From positions 1 to 64,000 of the forward strand of contig NC_014507.1 of assembly GCF_000147875.1 (NCBI RefSeq): a stretch of DNA of 64,000 nt, given 5' to 3'. Below the pieces are notes generated by a model that had not been told where the DNA came from, did not search any database, and saw only the letters and a list, made by a program, of their open reading frames with translations. Made by a program: the position numbers and the translations under genes. This document shows, one piece after another, positions 1 through 8,866 of the stretch (position 1 is the stretch's first letter; each line of letters begins with the position of its first letter). This stretch comes from Methanolacinia petrolearia DSM 11571. GTDB lineage: Archaea > Halobacteriota > Methanomicrobia > Methanomicrobiales > Methanomicrobiaceae.

Positions 1-461
1 AAAATATATAACATTAAATAAAAATTAAAAAAAGAACAGCTTCTATAATTTCCATAAACCTAATGAGAATGTAGAATTTAAGGTTTTTATTAATTTGAGG
101 GAAGAATTTTTCAAAAGGAAAAATCGCTGAAAACCGGTATTTCCCAAATGTTACCCGCCATGTACAAAAACTTTCCAATGGAAATAAAGGGGTCCGGGTA
201 TCTGGTAAATAATATTTCAGTTGTTTACAATAAAACTTCAAAATCGTTCAGTTTACATCTCATAAGCAAAGGGATTATTAAACAGTAGAAGTCAATTGTA
301 TATTCGTCACAGTGATCGAGTGGAAGAGCAGCTGTTTACACTGCACCAACTGATAACTGAATAAATTCAAAACAGGTTTCATTTTGTTTTGGGCACAGGG
401 CGGAGCCTGCATAAATAACTGTAATAATCATGTTACTCTTGAGGGGAGGGTTTGTCAATAG
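1..461. other. AT-rich intergenic region, left arm of candidate replication origin
   Basis: There is no convincing gene here. The first 100 bases are strongly AT-rich. A single archaeal origin recognition box sits at 172-194, pointing toward cdc6. A TATA-like element (ataaataac, near 410) and a purine-rich Shine-Dalgarno run at 441-450 precede cdc6. A 75-codon minus-strand frame across the region has no ribosome binding site and crosses the origin box, so I do not call it. Confidence 0.6.
172..194 (+). other. origin recognition box 1 (ORB)
   Basis: The core TTTCCAATGGAAATAAAGG is followed by GGTC. It has the dyad and the downstream G-string of archaeal ORB/mini-ORB elements bound by Orc1/Cdc6. 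It differs from ORB3 (3773-3795) at one base and from ORB2 (3582-3604) at two. Its G-string points right, into cdc6. Confidence 0.8.
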
Positions 462-1775
462 ATGGAAAATGAATCGGCTCAGGTTTCTTCAGATAAACCG
501 GTCCGGCGTCTTGCCGGCGGTCTTTTTGATAAATATCTAAATAATAAAGGAATTTTTAAGAACAGGGAAGTATTGAGGCACTCACACAGGCCTCATACAT
601 TGCCGCACAGAAAAGATCAGATCGACTCAATCGCATCCATACTTGCACCGGCAATAAGAAACGAAACCCCCTCCAACATCCTTATTTACGGCAAAACGGG
701 AACCGGGAAGACTGCTTCCGTGAAATATGTCGGCTCGGAGCTCGAAAGCGCATGCAGGGAGATGGGCAAGGCATGCAACGTCATTCACCTTAACTGCGAA
801 CTCATCGACACACAGTACAGGGTTCTAGCTCAGATCGCCAATGAACTTGAAAATATCGACAACAAACCCAGCGACAAGCCGAGGACAAGTATCCCGATGA
901 CCGGGTGGCCCACCGACCAGGTGTACGCCGAACTCAGGAATCTTGTTGAAGCAATGGGTGGAGTCAATGTCATAGTCCTTGACGAGATAGACAAGCTTGT
1001 AAAAAAGAGCGGGGATGAGACCCTCTACAATCTCACGAGGTTCAATTCAGAACTGAAAAATGCAAAGATCAGCATGATCGGTATATCCAACGATCTGAGG
1101 TTCACTAACTTCCTCGACCCCCGCGTTCTGTCCTCCCTTTCCGAAGAAGAACTTGTGTTCCCGCCCTACAACGCACCGCAGCTGTGCGATATCCTCCAGC
1201 AGAGGGCAGATGTGGCCTTCATGGAGAAAGTCCTTGATGACGGAGTCATTCCGCTTTGCGCCGCTCTTGCGGCACAAGAGCACGGGGATGCGAGACGAGC
1301 TCTCGATCTACTCAGAATCTCGGGCGAACTTGCCGAACGCGAGAACTCGCAGAAGGTCTCGGAGATGAATGTAAAGATGGCCCAGCAGAAGATCGAGACC
1401 GACAGCATGATCGTATGCATCTCGTCCCTTCCGACCCAGAGCAAGGCCGTGCTTTACTCGATGCTCCTTCTTGTGGACCTCAACAAACAGCTTTTTACGA
1501 CCGGTGAAGTCGCCCAGGTATACCGGGACGTCGCTCACGTGATCGATCTCGACGTTCTCACCCACAGGAGAATAGCGGACCTGATCTCGGAGCTTACAAT
1601 GCTCGGCGTCATTAACTCCCGCGTAGTCTCAAGGGGCCGTTACGGAAGGACCAAGGAGATGTGGTTTTCCACCGGAACAGCCGGCATAAAGGAGACGATC
1701 TTCAAGGACGATCGTTTTATCGAAGAAGATCTTGCTAAGATGGATCTCAGCCGGTACAGGGCACTCTTAAGATAA
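462..1775 (+). CDS. cdc6: Orc1/Cdc6 family replication initiator
   Basis: This is an AAA+ ATPase that recognises the origin and loads MCM helicase. It has 437 residues, usual for archaeal Orc1/Cdc6. Walker A is GKTGTGKT at residues 77-84 and Walker B is IVLDEID at 171-177; a sensor-1-like GISND follows. The last ~110 residues fit the winged-helix DNA-binding domain. The ATG follows a gaggggaggg Shine-Dalgarno run by 11 bases. It lies within 300 bases of one ORB, and two more ORBs lie downstream of the next two genes in the opposite orientation, as expected for an initiator encoded beside its own origin. Identification is secure; whether this is the main or only origin cannot be told from the window. 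Confidence 0.97.
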   Translation: MENESAQVSSDKPVRRLAGGLFDKYLNNKGIFKNREVLRHSHRPHTLPHRKDQIDSIASILAPAIRNETPSNILIYGKTGTGKTASVKYVGSELESACREMGKACNVIHLNCELIDTQYRVLAQIANELENIDNKPSDKPRTSIPMTGWPTDQVYAELRNLVEAMGGVNVIVLDEIDKLVKKSGDETLYNLTRFNSELKNAKISMIGISNDLRFTNFLDPRVLSSLSEEELVFPPYNAPQLCDILQQRADVAFMEKVLDDGVIPLCAALAAQEHGDARRALDLLRISGELAERENSQKVSEMNVKMAQQKIETDSMIVCISSLPTQSKAVLYSMLLLVDLNKQLFTTGEVAQVYRDVAHVIDLDVLTHRRIADLISELTMLGVINSRVVSRGRYGRTKEMWFSTGTAGIKETIFKDDRFIEEDLAKMDLSRYRALLR

Positions 1776-1851
1776 ATGAAACCAAGACATTCCTATATCA
1801 GTTAACCGGCGGCATTAATTGTGCCCGATGCCCCGGGTACCGGTGAATCCA

Positions 1852-2343
1852 ATGGATGAAAAAGATCGAATGCTTTTAAAGCTCCTTGAAGAGGACTGCC
1901 GTACAGCTGGCTCCGTCCTCGCCGACATGCTCGATCTTGACGAGGAAGGAGTCAGGAAACGCGTTCAGAGAATGGAAGAGGAAGGAATAATCAGGAGTTA
2001 TTCCGCAAATATCGACTGGGAGAAGGCAGGGGACGGCTATGTTGCCGCAATCCTTGAACTGAAGGTGACCCCGGAGAGAGACTTCGGGTACGACAAGATA
2101 GCGGAGAGGATCGCACACCACCCTCAGGTGAGGTCCCTAAGGCTGATTAGCGGGGCATATGACTTCTCGATGCTCGTCGTCGGAAAGGACATCCACGAGG
2201 TGACGAGGTTCGTATCCGAACAGATCGCCCCGATGGAGCATATAAAGGAGACCGCAACGATCCTCATCATGAAGACGTACAAGGAGAATGGTTTCGAGAT
2301 ATTCGAAAAAAAAGGCCGTGAGAGGCTTCCTTATACATTTTAG
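1852..2343 (+). CDS. Lrp/AsnC family transcriptional regulator
   Basis: This 163-residue DNA-binding regulator has an N-terminal winged helix-turn-helix (about residues 1-60, beginning MDEKDRMLLKLLEED) and a C-terminal RAM/AsnC ligand-binding, oligomerisation domain (about 70-150). I choose the ATG at 1852 because ggtga lies six bases upstream and family members start just before this helix; a TTG at 1819 or ATG at 1828 would add 11 or 8 residues. It ends 12 bases before the aminotransferase, so the two are probably cotranscribed. Lrp/AsnC genes beside amino-acid aminotransferases usually sense an amino acid that the enzyme handles. That role here is inference, and the ligand is not evident. 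Confidence 0.93.
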   Translation: MDEKDRMLLKLLEEDCRTAGSVLADMLDLDEEGVRKRVQRMEEEGIIRSYSANIDWEKAGDGYVAAILELKVTPERDFGYDKIAERIAHHPQVRSLRLISGAYDFSMLVVGKDIHEVTRFVSEQIAPMEHIKETATILIMKTYKENGFEIFEKKGRERLPYTF

Positions 2344-2355
2344 GAGTACATGCGG

Positions 2356-3513
2356 ATGAGAGATTTTCGTTCGGACAGAGTCAAGGCGATCCCGCCTTCG
2401 GGTATCAGGAAATTTTTCGATATAGCCCAGGAGATGGAGGATATAATCTCCCTCGGCGTCGGGGAGCCTGACTATGACACTCCGTGGAATGTACGGGAGG
2501 CTGCGATTCGCTCGATCGAGCAGGGACAGACCGCATATACGTCGAACAGCGGCCTGCCCGAACTCCGGAGCCTGATATCGCGGTATCTTTTCGACCGCTT
2601 CGGTACGGACTACTCCCCGAAGAACGAGATAATGATAACTACCGGGGCCTCCGAGGCTCTCGACATAGCGATAAGATCTGTGGTAAATCCAGGTGACGAA
2701 GTCCTCGTGGCGGAGCCGGCATATATAGCATACACCTCCGGCGTAATGCTCTCCGGGGGAATTCCCGTCCATGTTCCCTGCCTCGAGAAGGACGGTTTCA
2801 GGCTGACACCGGATTCCTTAATGGAGAAGATAACCCCGAAGTCGAAGGTTCTTCTCTGCAACTTCCCGAACAACCCCTCCGGGGGTGTGATGAGCAGGGC
2901 CGACTATAAGGCGATATCTGATATCATCGTCGACCATGACCTTCTCCTGATATCGGACGAGATATATAACGAGCTGACCTATGAAGGAGAGCCCGCCTCC
3001 GCCGCTTCGGTGGAAGGCCTCCGTGAGAGGACCATTACCATCAACGGGTTCTCGAAGGCCTTCTCGATGACCGGCTGGAGGGTCGGTTACCTGTGTGCAC
3101 CGGAGGAGATCTGCAGTGCAGCACTGAAGATTCATCAGTACGTCATGCTCTCCGCACCTACAGGTGCCCAGTACGCCGCGATAGAGGCCCTGAAAAACAG
3201 CTGGGATTCATGTAAGGCGATGGTAAACGAGTATCACGTGAGAAGGAACCTCTTTGTAAACTCCGTCAACCGTGCCGGCCTGCCCTGCCATATGCCTAAA
3301 GGTGCGTTCTATGCATTCCCGTCGGTGAAGGATACGGGGCTGTCAGACGAGGTTTTTGCCGAGAGGCTCTTGAAGGAGCATCATGTGGCTGTTGTCCCGG
3401 GAAGTGTCTTCGGCCCGTCGGGTGAGGGGCACCTGAGATGCAGCTATGCTGTCTCTAGGGACGATTTGCTGACTGCTGTTGCAAGGATCGAAGAGTTCAT
3501 TGGAAAACTTTAA
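2356..3513 (+). CDS. class I/II pyridoxal-phosphate aminotransferase
   Basis: This fold-type I aminotransferase of the AspC/aromatic aminotransferase group has about 385 residues. The lysine that binds PLP is in the SKAFSMTGWRVG motif, the NFPNNPSGG and SDEIYNEL motifs of the cofactor site are present, and a C-terminal arginine (HLRCSYAV) fits the substrate carboxylate site. Substrate (aspartate, aromatic or other) cannot be read from sequence. Of two near ATGs (2350, 2356), 2356 is nine bases after taggag and is preferred; 2350 adds two residues. It is the last gene of the cdc6-side cluster, paired with the Lrp/AsnC regulator. A T-rich stretch after the stop may end transcription. Confidence 0.95.
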   Translation: MRDFRSDRVKAIPPSGIRKFFDIAQEMEDIISLGVGEPDYDTPWNVREAAIRSIEQGQTAYTSNSGLPELRSLISRYLFDRFGTDYSPKNEIMITTGASEALDIAIRSVVNPGDEVLVAEPAYIAYTSGVMLSGGIPVHVPCLEKDGFRLTPDSLMEKITPKSKVLLCNFPNNPSGGVMSRADYKAISDIIVDHDLLLISDEIYNELTYEGEPASAASVEGLRERTITINGFSKAFSMTGWRVGYLCAPEEICSAALKIHQYVMLSAPTGAQYAAIEALKNSWDSCKAMVNEYHVRRNLFVNSVNRAGLPCHMPKGAFYAFPSVKDTGLSDEVFAERLLKEHHVAVVPGSVFGPSGEGHLRCSYAVSRDDLLTAVARIEEFIGKL

Positions 3514-3581
3514 GTCCTCTTTTTTTCGGGTGTATCCCTGAAGGTGGATTCATACGATCCTTGGGATTTGTAAGACCACAA

Positions 3582-3604
3582 GACCCCTTTGTTTCCACTG
3601 GAAA
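3582..3604 (-). other. origin recognition box 2 (ORB)
   Basis: On the minus strand it reads TTTCCAGTGGAAACAAAGG then GGTC, which is the classical archaeal ORB core with dyad and G-string. The G-string points left, toward the aminotransferase and cdc6. Confidence 0.85.
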
Positions 3605-3772
3605 AAAAACAATTCCACTATAATAAACCCAGTGTCAGACAATTGTTTGATAATATATATCCTGTTAATTATTTCTCAAATCCGCGCATCCGGGGCATCT
3701 TTGTACATACAAAAAAGCAATAATTTATTCCCTCTTTAGTGGCGCGGGTATTGTTACCCCTTTATCGGCAAG

Positions 3773-3795
3773 GACCCCTTTGTTTCCATTGGAAA
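3773..3795 (-). other. origin recognition box 3 (ORB)
   Basis: On the minus strand it reads TTTCCAATGGAAACAAAGG then GGTC. It differs by one base each from ORB1 and ORB2 and has the same orientation as ORB2, 191 bases to its right. Confidence 0.85.
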
Positions 3796-3933
3796 AACGC
3801 ATCTAATCCGTTCGATCTCAAAACAAATCCGAATGAATTGGTTTTTCCTTCTCATAAATGGACAGGAGATGAAGGTATTGTTATCATTTCTTTAGTACTT
3901 TCAAGTATAGAGATTGTGTAGAGGATACTGGTT

Positions 3934-6636
3934 TTATGCAGTACCCGTCACAATCTTTCCAATCTCCTCAATATAATACTGGTACTCTCCGAGATCTCCA
4001 TTGGCAAGAGCATCCTGTGCCTTGTAATATAGAGCTGCAATCTTCTGCAGCAGTTCGGAGTCCGCCGTTACTACAGTGCCTGCACCTCCGCTTTCAGCAG
4101 CATCGGCTGCTTCCTGTGCTACCGCTCCGCCGAATATGACGCCCAGGGCCTCTTCGAGTGTGTTCTGCATCGTCAGGCGGTCGTCGTATGCGACTATCAC
4201 ACGCTTCAGCTGCGGGAGCGTGCCTCTTTCGGTGGCCTGCAGGTAGAGCGGCTCTACATACAGGATCGAGTTCTCGATCGGGATTACCAGCGTGTTTCCT
4301 CTCAGGACCGACGACCCTGACTGCGACCATAGCGTGATGGCCTGCGAGATCTCCGTATCCTGGTCGATCCTCGCCTCAATCTGCATCGGGCCGTAGGTCA
4401 GCTCCTGTTTTGAGAACTGGTATACTATAAGGTCGCCGTAATCCGGAGTATCGGAGCGGCCCGCCATCCAGCCGATCATGTTCTCCTTTCCAATCGGTGT
4501 GAACGGGAGCATGAGTATGAACTCCTCGGAGTCCTCCTTCGGGAGCTTCATAATAACGTAATACGGTTGCATCTGCTCCCTGTCCTCCCTGTAGACCTCG
4601 TCAGGGATCACCCATTCGTCCTCCCTGTTATAGAAGACCACAGGGTCCTTCATATGGTATGTTGCGTACCTGTCCGCCTGTATCTCGAAAAGGCCCTGTG
4701 CATACCTGATGTGATCCTTAAGCTCTTCGGGCATATCTGAAAAGTCCCTGAAGAGTTCGGGGAAGATCTTCCTGTAGGTGCCTATTACAGGATCGTCCGG
4801 GTCTATCACGTAGTAGGTCACTTCGCCGGTATACGCATCGACAACCGTCTTTACACTGTTTCTTAGATAGCTTGTTTTATACCCGTTTATGAACGAGGCC
4901 CCGACTGGCTCCGAGTAGGGGTACATATCCGAAGAAGTGTAGGCATCGATTATCCAGTACAATTTACCGTCGGCGACCACGACATAGGGGTCGTTGTCGT
5001 ACGACAGGAACGGTGCGATCGCAGAGGCACGGTCCACTATGTTCCTGTGCATCAGTATCCTGCTCTCGTCATTGATCGATCCCGAGACGACCAGCTCTAA
5101 CGACCCGAATTTTATGCCGTAGATCAGCCTGTTGATGATTCCGGAGAGTTTTACGCCTGTGTCTCCAGAATATGACGTATAGACGTTAGCCTCACCTGAC
5201 GGGTAGTCAAGCTCTTCGGTGTCGGTATCGGTGATGATGTACTGGTTTGTCATCTCTCCGAAGTAGATTCGAGGCTGGTCAATTTCGATATATTCGGATG
5301 AAGGGGGTATGTCCTTTATGTAGAACTCAGGGAGCCCCTCAGATGTTACCTCGTCCACGGGCGTCATCACGACGCCGTAGCCGTGGGTATAGACCAGGTG
5401 GGTGTTGACCCATGTCTGGGCGGTGGAGGAGAGGCTTCCGGTGTCCATCTCCCTTGCTGATATCAGGACTTCCTTGTAACTGCCGTTGATTTCATATCTG
5501 TCGACATCAACGTCGTTGAATGCGTAGTATGTCCTGAATAACTGGAGCTGTTCGTAGGTGCTCTTAAGAGGCCGCCAGTCCCACAGCCTGATATTTTCGG
5601 CGGTCAGCCTGTTGTCCTCGATATCCTGTGCCGTCAGGTCGTAACTGACATTGAAGGGAGTCTCTTCCGCGTCGGAGAGGCCGTAGGCTTTAAGGGTATA
5701 TTCGATATTGTTTTCGAGGTACTGTTTTTCAAGATTGAGCTCGTTCGGCTGGACGATCAGGCCCTGGACTGCAAAGGATGCGAGGAGCCCGACCACAGCT
5801 ATTGCGATGAAGGCCGCAATTCCGTACTTGATGACCGAGAGGCTCTTCAGTCTCTCGTTCACGAGGAACCCGATGCCTATTACAAGGGCGACTGCCGTAA
5901 GCAGGGTCAGGACAGGCAGTGTGACATGGACATCGGTGTACCCTGCACCGAATACCGCTCCGGAACGGTTAAAGAGAAGATCGTATCTTGCAAGCCAGAG
6001 CTTTGCGGCTATTGCGGCAAACAGAAGAAAGAGGAGCAGGTTTAACTGGGGGAGAAACCTTTTCAGGAGGCCGGACCAGTCAGGCCCCGCTTCCCCCGCC
6101 TTGATAAAGATCTGTCCGCTCTCGCTGAAGCTGATCCAGTCTTCCTTCAGCAGATACGATAGTGCCGAAAGGAGTATCGAGAACACGAGAAGGCCGATTG
6201 CAAAGGACGTTGCAAGCGAATAGAAAGGAAGGGAAAATATATAGAATCCTATGTCCAGCCCGAACACCGGGTCTTCAAGTGAAAAAGGAACCTGGCTGAT
6301 ATATTTCAGAATTGTTTCCCATGAGGACGACACCCACAGGGCGGCCAGAAGTCCGGCTAGCCCAGCAAGTGCACCGGCGATCCAGAGATTTCCGCGGTTT
6401 TTGACTGCACCCCCCGATGCGGTCTTTGCGGCAAACCATGCGTTTATGAAGGAAAAGGCGAAGAAAATCAGAAAAGCAGCTGCAAAAAGGGAGATCCTTG
6501 CCAGGATTATTGTTAAAAAGACCTCCTGGTAACCGGTGCTCCCGAACCAGAACCATTCTCCAAGGAATCCTGCCGTTACCAGGAACAGAAATCCTATGAT
6601 GAGCAGCACCGCTGCTGCTATATGGGGTAATTTCAT
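3934..6636 (-). CDS. UPF0182 (COG1615) family membrane protein
   Basis: This protein of about 900 residues matches the UPF0182 family, found in archaea, actinobacteria and cyanobacteria and of unknown function. The first ~310 residues hold about seven transmembrane helices. The large remainder is hydrophilic and probably lies outside the membrane, including the GYGVVMTPVDEV and YGPMQIEARIDQD regions typical of the family. The ATG at 6636 (MKLPHIAAAV) puts a hydrophobic helix right at the N terminus; a GTG three codons upstream is possible. It stands alone between the origin region and the PHP gene. No enzymatic motif is evident. Confidence 0.92.
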   Translation of the reverse strand: MKLPHIAAAVLLIIGFLFLVTAGFLGEWFWFGSTGYQEVFLTIILARISLFAAAFLIFFAFSFINAWFAAKTASGGAVKNRGNLWIAGALAGLAGLLAALWVSSSWETILKYISQVPFSLEDPVFGLDIGFYIFSLPFYSLATSFAIGLLVFSILLSALSYLLKEDWISFSESGQIFIKAGEAGPDWSGLLKRFLPQLNLLLFLLFAAIAAKLWLARYDLLFNRSGAVFGAGYTDVHVTLPVLTLLTAVALVIGIGFLVNERLKSLSVIKYGIAAFIAIAVVGLLASFAVQGLIVQPNELNLEKQYLENNIEYTLKAYGLSDAEETPFNVSYDLTAQDIEDNRLTAENIRLWDWRPLKSTYEQLQLFRTYYAFNDVDVDRYEINGSYKEVLISAREMDTGSLSSTAQTWVNTHLVYTHGYGVVMTPVDEVTSEGLPEFYIKDIPPSSEYIEIDQPRIYFGEMTNQYIITDTDTEELDYPSGEANVYTSYSGDTGVKLSGIINRLIYGIKFGSLELVVSGSINDESRILMHRNIVDRASAIAPFLSYDNDPYVVVADGKLYWIIDAYTSSDMYPYSEPVGASFINGYKTSYLRNSVKTVVDAYTGEVTYYVIDPDDPVIGTYRKIFPELFRDFSDMPEELKDHIRYAQGLFEIQADRYATYHMKDPVVFYNREDEWVIPDEVYREDREQMQPYYVIMKLPKEDSEEFILMLPFTPIGKENMIGWMAGRSDTPDYGDLIVYQFSKQELTYGPMQIEARIDQDTEISQAITLWSQSGSSVLRGNTLVIPIENSILYVEPLYLQATERGTLPQLKRVIVAYDDRLTMQNTLEEALGVIFGGAVAQEAADAAESGGAGTVVTADSELLQKIAALYYKAQDALANGDLGEYQYYIEEIGKIVTGTA

Positions 6637-6725
6637 GGCATTCACTAATTAATGAGGTGTTTGATCTGCAAAAAAGGGTTTGGAAGATCTGCCCGTTATA
6701 TTATACCGGGTGGTAAAAAGCATAT

Positions 6726-7442
6726 TCAGGGGTATAAGATTCCCGCATTTTGAAGAAGGGTTTCGATATTGCCCTGGAGGCCGGCAATGCCGCATTCACG
6801 CCTGAGTTTTTTGAACATTATCGTAAACTCGTGGACCTCCTGCGGAGCGGGGCTGAAATGAACCGTGCCCCCGGGCAGACTCCTGAAGAGCTCCGCAGGG
6901 GTCGAGAACGGGTTTATCCTGATATAATTTGTTGCAAGCTCTACAGGTGTATGGGCATCCGAACCGACGGATACGGGTTTGCCGAATCTTCCGGCAAAGA
7001 CCTGCCCCATCCGGTTCTCGCCTGCATCAGGTGTTCTCGCATTGTAGCCCTCAATTATATCGATTCTTTCCGCAATTCTGTTTAAGGCCCCGTTGTCTAT
7101 GGCCGTGGAACGGAAAGTGCAGAACGGATGCGGGACGATCGAGATCGCACCCTGTTCCTCTATCAGGTCGAGCGTCTCTTCGGCGGAGAGGCCGGGGGCT
7201 ATCTCCTCGTTCAGGAAGGCCCCGATGATCTCGCCGTCTGCCGTAAGTATCTCCTCCGCCAGGATGAGAGGGATGTCCGGGTCTGTTCTCCTGATCTCGG
7301 AGTAGACCTTCTCCGATCCGGTGATGCTGTCATGGTCGCATACCAGCGGGAGGATCCCTGTCTTCTTCCAGGAGCCGACGATTGTCCTGATATCGATTAT
7401 CGAATCGTTCGAATACGTGGAATGGACATGCATATCGAACAT
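6726..7442 (-). CDS. PHP-domain metal-dependent phosphoesterase
   Basis: This is a polymerase-and-histidinol-phosphatase (PHP) fold protein of about 238 residues. The signature HVHSTYSND lies at the N terminus. Further metal ligands are seen in VCDHDSITG, the glutamate of ILAEEIL, the histidine of SIVPHPF and the GSDAHT motif. Such stand-alone PHP proteins hydrolyse phosphate esters or nucleotides; the substrate here is unknown. I place the start at MFDMHVH (7442), where the family begins. An in-frame ATG at 7526 would add 28 poorly conserved residues rich in His and Arg, and no clear ribosome binding site decides it. The gene is followed by the UPF0182 gene 90 bases away on the same strand. 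Confidence 0.9.
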   Translation of the reverse strand: MFDMHVHSTYSNDSIIDIRTIVGSWKKTGILPLVCDHDSITGSEKVYSEIRRTDPDIPLILAEEILTADGEIIGAFLNEEIAPGLSAEETLDLIEEQGAISIVPHPFCTFRSTAIDNGALNRIAERIDIIEGYNARTPDAGENRMGQVFAGRFGKPVSVGSDAHTPVELATNYIRINPFSTPAELFRSLPGGTVHFSPAPQEVHEFTIMFKKLRRECGIAGLQGNIETLLQNAGILYP

Positions 7443-7636
7443 TATCGTTCCGGGATCGTCTTCCCGTTCTCTATGGAAATTATCTATATGGGGAGTGGTG
7501 TGTATGTAAGAGGCAGGCATAAACATGTATTCGTTTATACATAATATATATTTTTGTTTTTGGACATATAAAATTAACAGGTGAAGGTGTCATGCTGTAA
7601 CATAAAACCGGGGTGCCGGCTCAACAATATCCGGAA

Positions 7637-8605
7637 CTATTGCTCTTCATTAAAAAAGCCGTAATGTTTTCTCAGGTAATCTATAATTTTGGTCGATTCG
7701 ATTGAATCGCGGTCGAGCTGGGAGATGATGTCGTTGATCTGGATAACCTGCTCACAGATTATCTGCCTTGAGGTGCTTTGGTTGATCTCGATCTGGCCGA
7801 GGATGATGGCAAGCGGGTTCCTGATCTGGTCGTTCAGGATGTACATCTTTGAGACGTTGTTTTCGATCTGGTTCAGGGCGGCCCTGTTCTCGGCTTCGAG
7901 CCGCCTGTTTTCGGTTATGTCTACGGCAATACCGAGGATCTTCGAAATGTCCTCCTGTTTTGAATTCATTGCCTGAAGCGAGACGACAACATAACGTATT
8001 TCTCCGTCTTTCCTGACCAGCGGGAGGGGAATTCCGTCAATATTGCCCAAGTTTGATTTTATTTTCCTGATGCGGGATTTTAACTCTTCAATGTCTTCAT
8101 TGTCGGAGAGGATTTGTCTCCAGATATCAGATCTGCCGAGAACCTCACTCTTCGGGTAGCCCGTTATGTTCTCGGCACCTTTATTCCATATGATTATCTG
8201 GTTTTCACTGTCCGATACCGTGACCATGACCCGGGGGTTTTCGATGATTCTATTCTGGAATTCCATGAGATGCTCGTTTTCTTCCTGGTTCCCGAGGCTT
8301 CTCTCTACAAGATATGATACAAGTGCTGCTATGACAATGAACATCAGCATCCTGATGAGGGCTGAAAAGATGACGATTATATCTCCGGAAAAGAAGAATA
8401 TAACCGGAATTACATAAAAAAGAGAGATCCCTGCTGCAGCATATATTCCTTTTTTTGGATAGTAGTATGCAGAGATGAGTATCGGGATATAGAAAAGATG
8501 AGGAAAAACAAATGTTATACCCATCGAAAGCATCTGTAATGAGATTACGAATATAAGAAGGGTGGAAAAGAGGATTGTATTATTGATTAGAAGGGATTTT
8601 TTCAT
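7637..8605 (-). CDS. membrane PAS-domain sensor lacking a kinase ATPase domain
   Basis: This is a signalling protein of 322 residues. The first ~105 residues hold about four membrane helices, followed by a PAS domain (about 120-235, with NKGAENITGYPKSEV and a PAC-like GIAVDITENRR end) and a helical segment resembling a dimerisation and phosphoacceptor region (MYILNDQIRNPLAIILG). In that segment the usual His-Asp is Asn-Asp, and the protein ends without a HATPase domain. It therefore probably cannot phosphorylate itself and may pair with another kinase or act as a decoy sensor. No partner lies beside it. Similar truncated PAS proteins are common in Methanomicrobiales. The signal is not evident. 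Confidence 0.85.
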   Translation of the reverse strand: MKKSLLINNTILFSTLLIFVISLQMLSMGITFVFPHLFYIPILISAYYYPKKGIYAAAGISLFYVIPVIFFFSGDIIVIFSALIRMLMFIVIAALVSYLVERSLGNQEENEHLMEFQNRIIENPRVMVTVSDSENQIIIWNKGAENITGYPKSEVLGRSDIWRQILSDNEDIEELKSRIRKIKSNLGNIDGIPLPLVRKDGEIRYVVVSLQAMNSKQEDISKILGIAVDITENRRLEAENRAALNQIENNVSKMYILNDQIRNPLAIILGQIEINQSTSRQIICEQVIQINDIISQLDRDSIESTKIIDYLRKHYGFFNEEQ

Positions 8606-8866
8606 GGATACGGCTCCCCTTCTAAAAAAAACCGGAAAATAGCTTTATTAAACAAATTCCTCACAAAGCATTCCCCATAATCCCGAGACTATATTCTTTA
8701 AATCTTCTTAGAAAATGTTTTTATTTATTCTTTCTTAAAGGGTTGGTCTGTATTTTTTTGTTAATTTAACTTCATAAAGTATCACGGGCACATCTCCTGA
8801 ACACGGGGTCGGTTTAATCATGATACCTTTATGTCGAATGCTGACCTCATCATTAATGAAACATAA

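Larger units (their letters stand above)
3514..3933. other. AT-rich intergenic region, right arm of candidate replication origin
   Basis: This 420-base gene-free stretch carries ORB2 and ORB3, about 170 bases apart, with a very AT-rich segment between them (about 3630-3680, containing gataatatatat) that could serve as the unwinding element. A 60-codon plus-strand frame across ORB3 encodes nothing recognisable and is rejected. Confidence 0.65.

Noticed and set aside
14-241. 75-codon minus-strand frame in the origin region
   Set aside because: It crosses origin box 1, has no ribosome binding site and shows no coding-like composition.
3739-3921. 60-codon plus-strand frame
   Set aside because: It runs through origin box 3 and has no homology or ribosome binding site.
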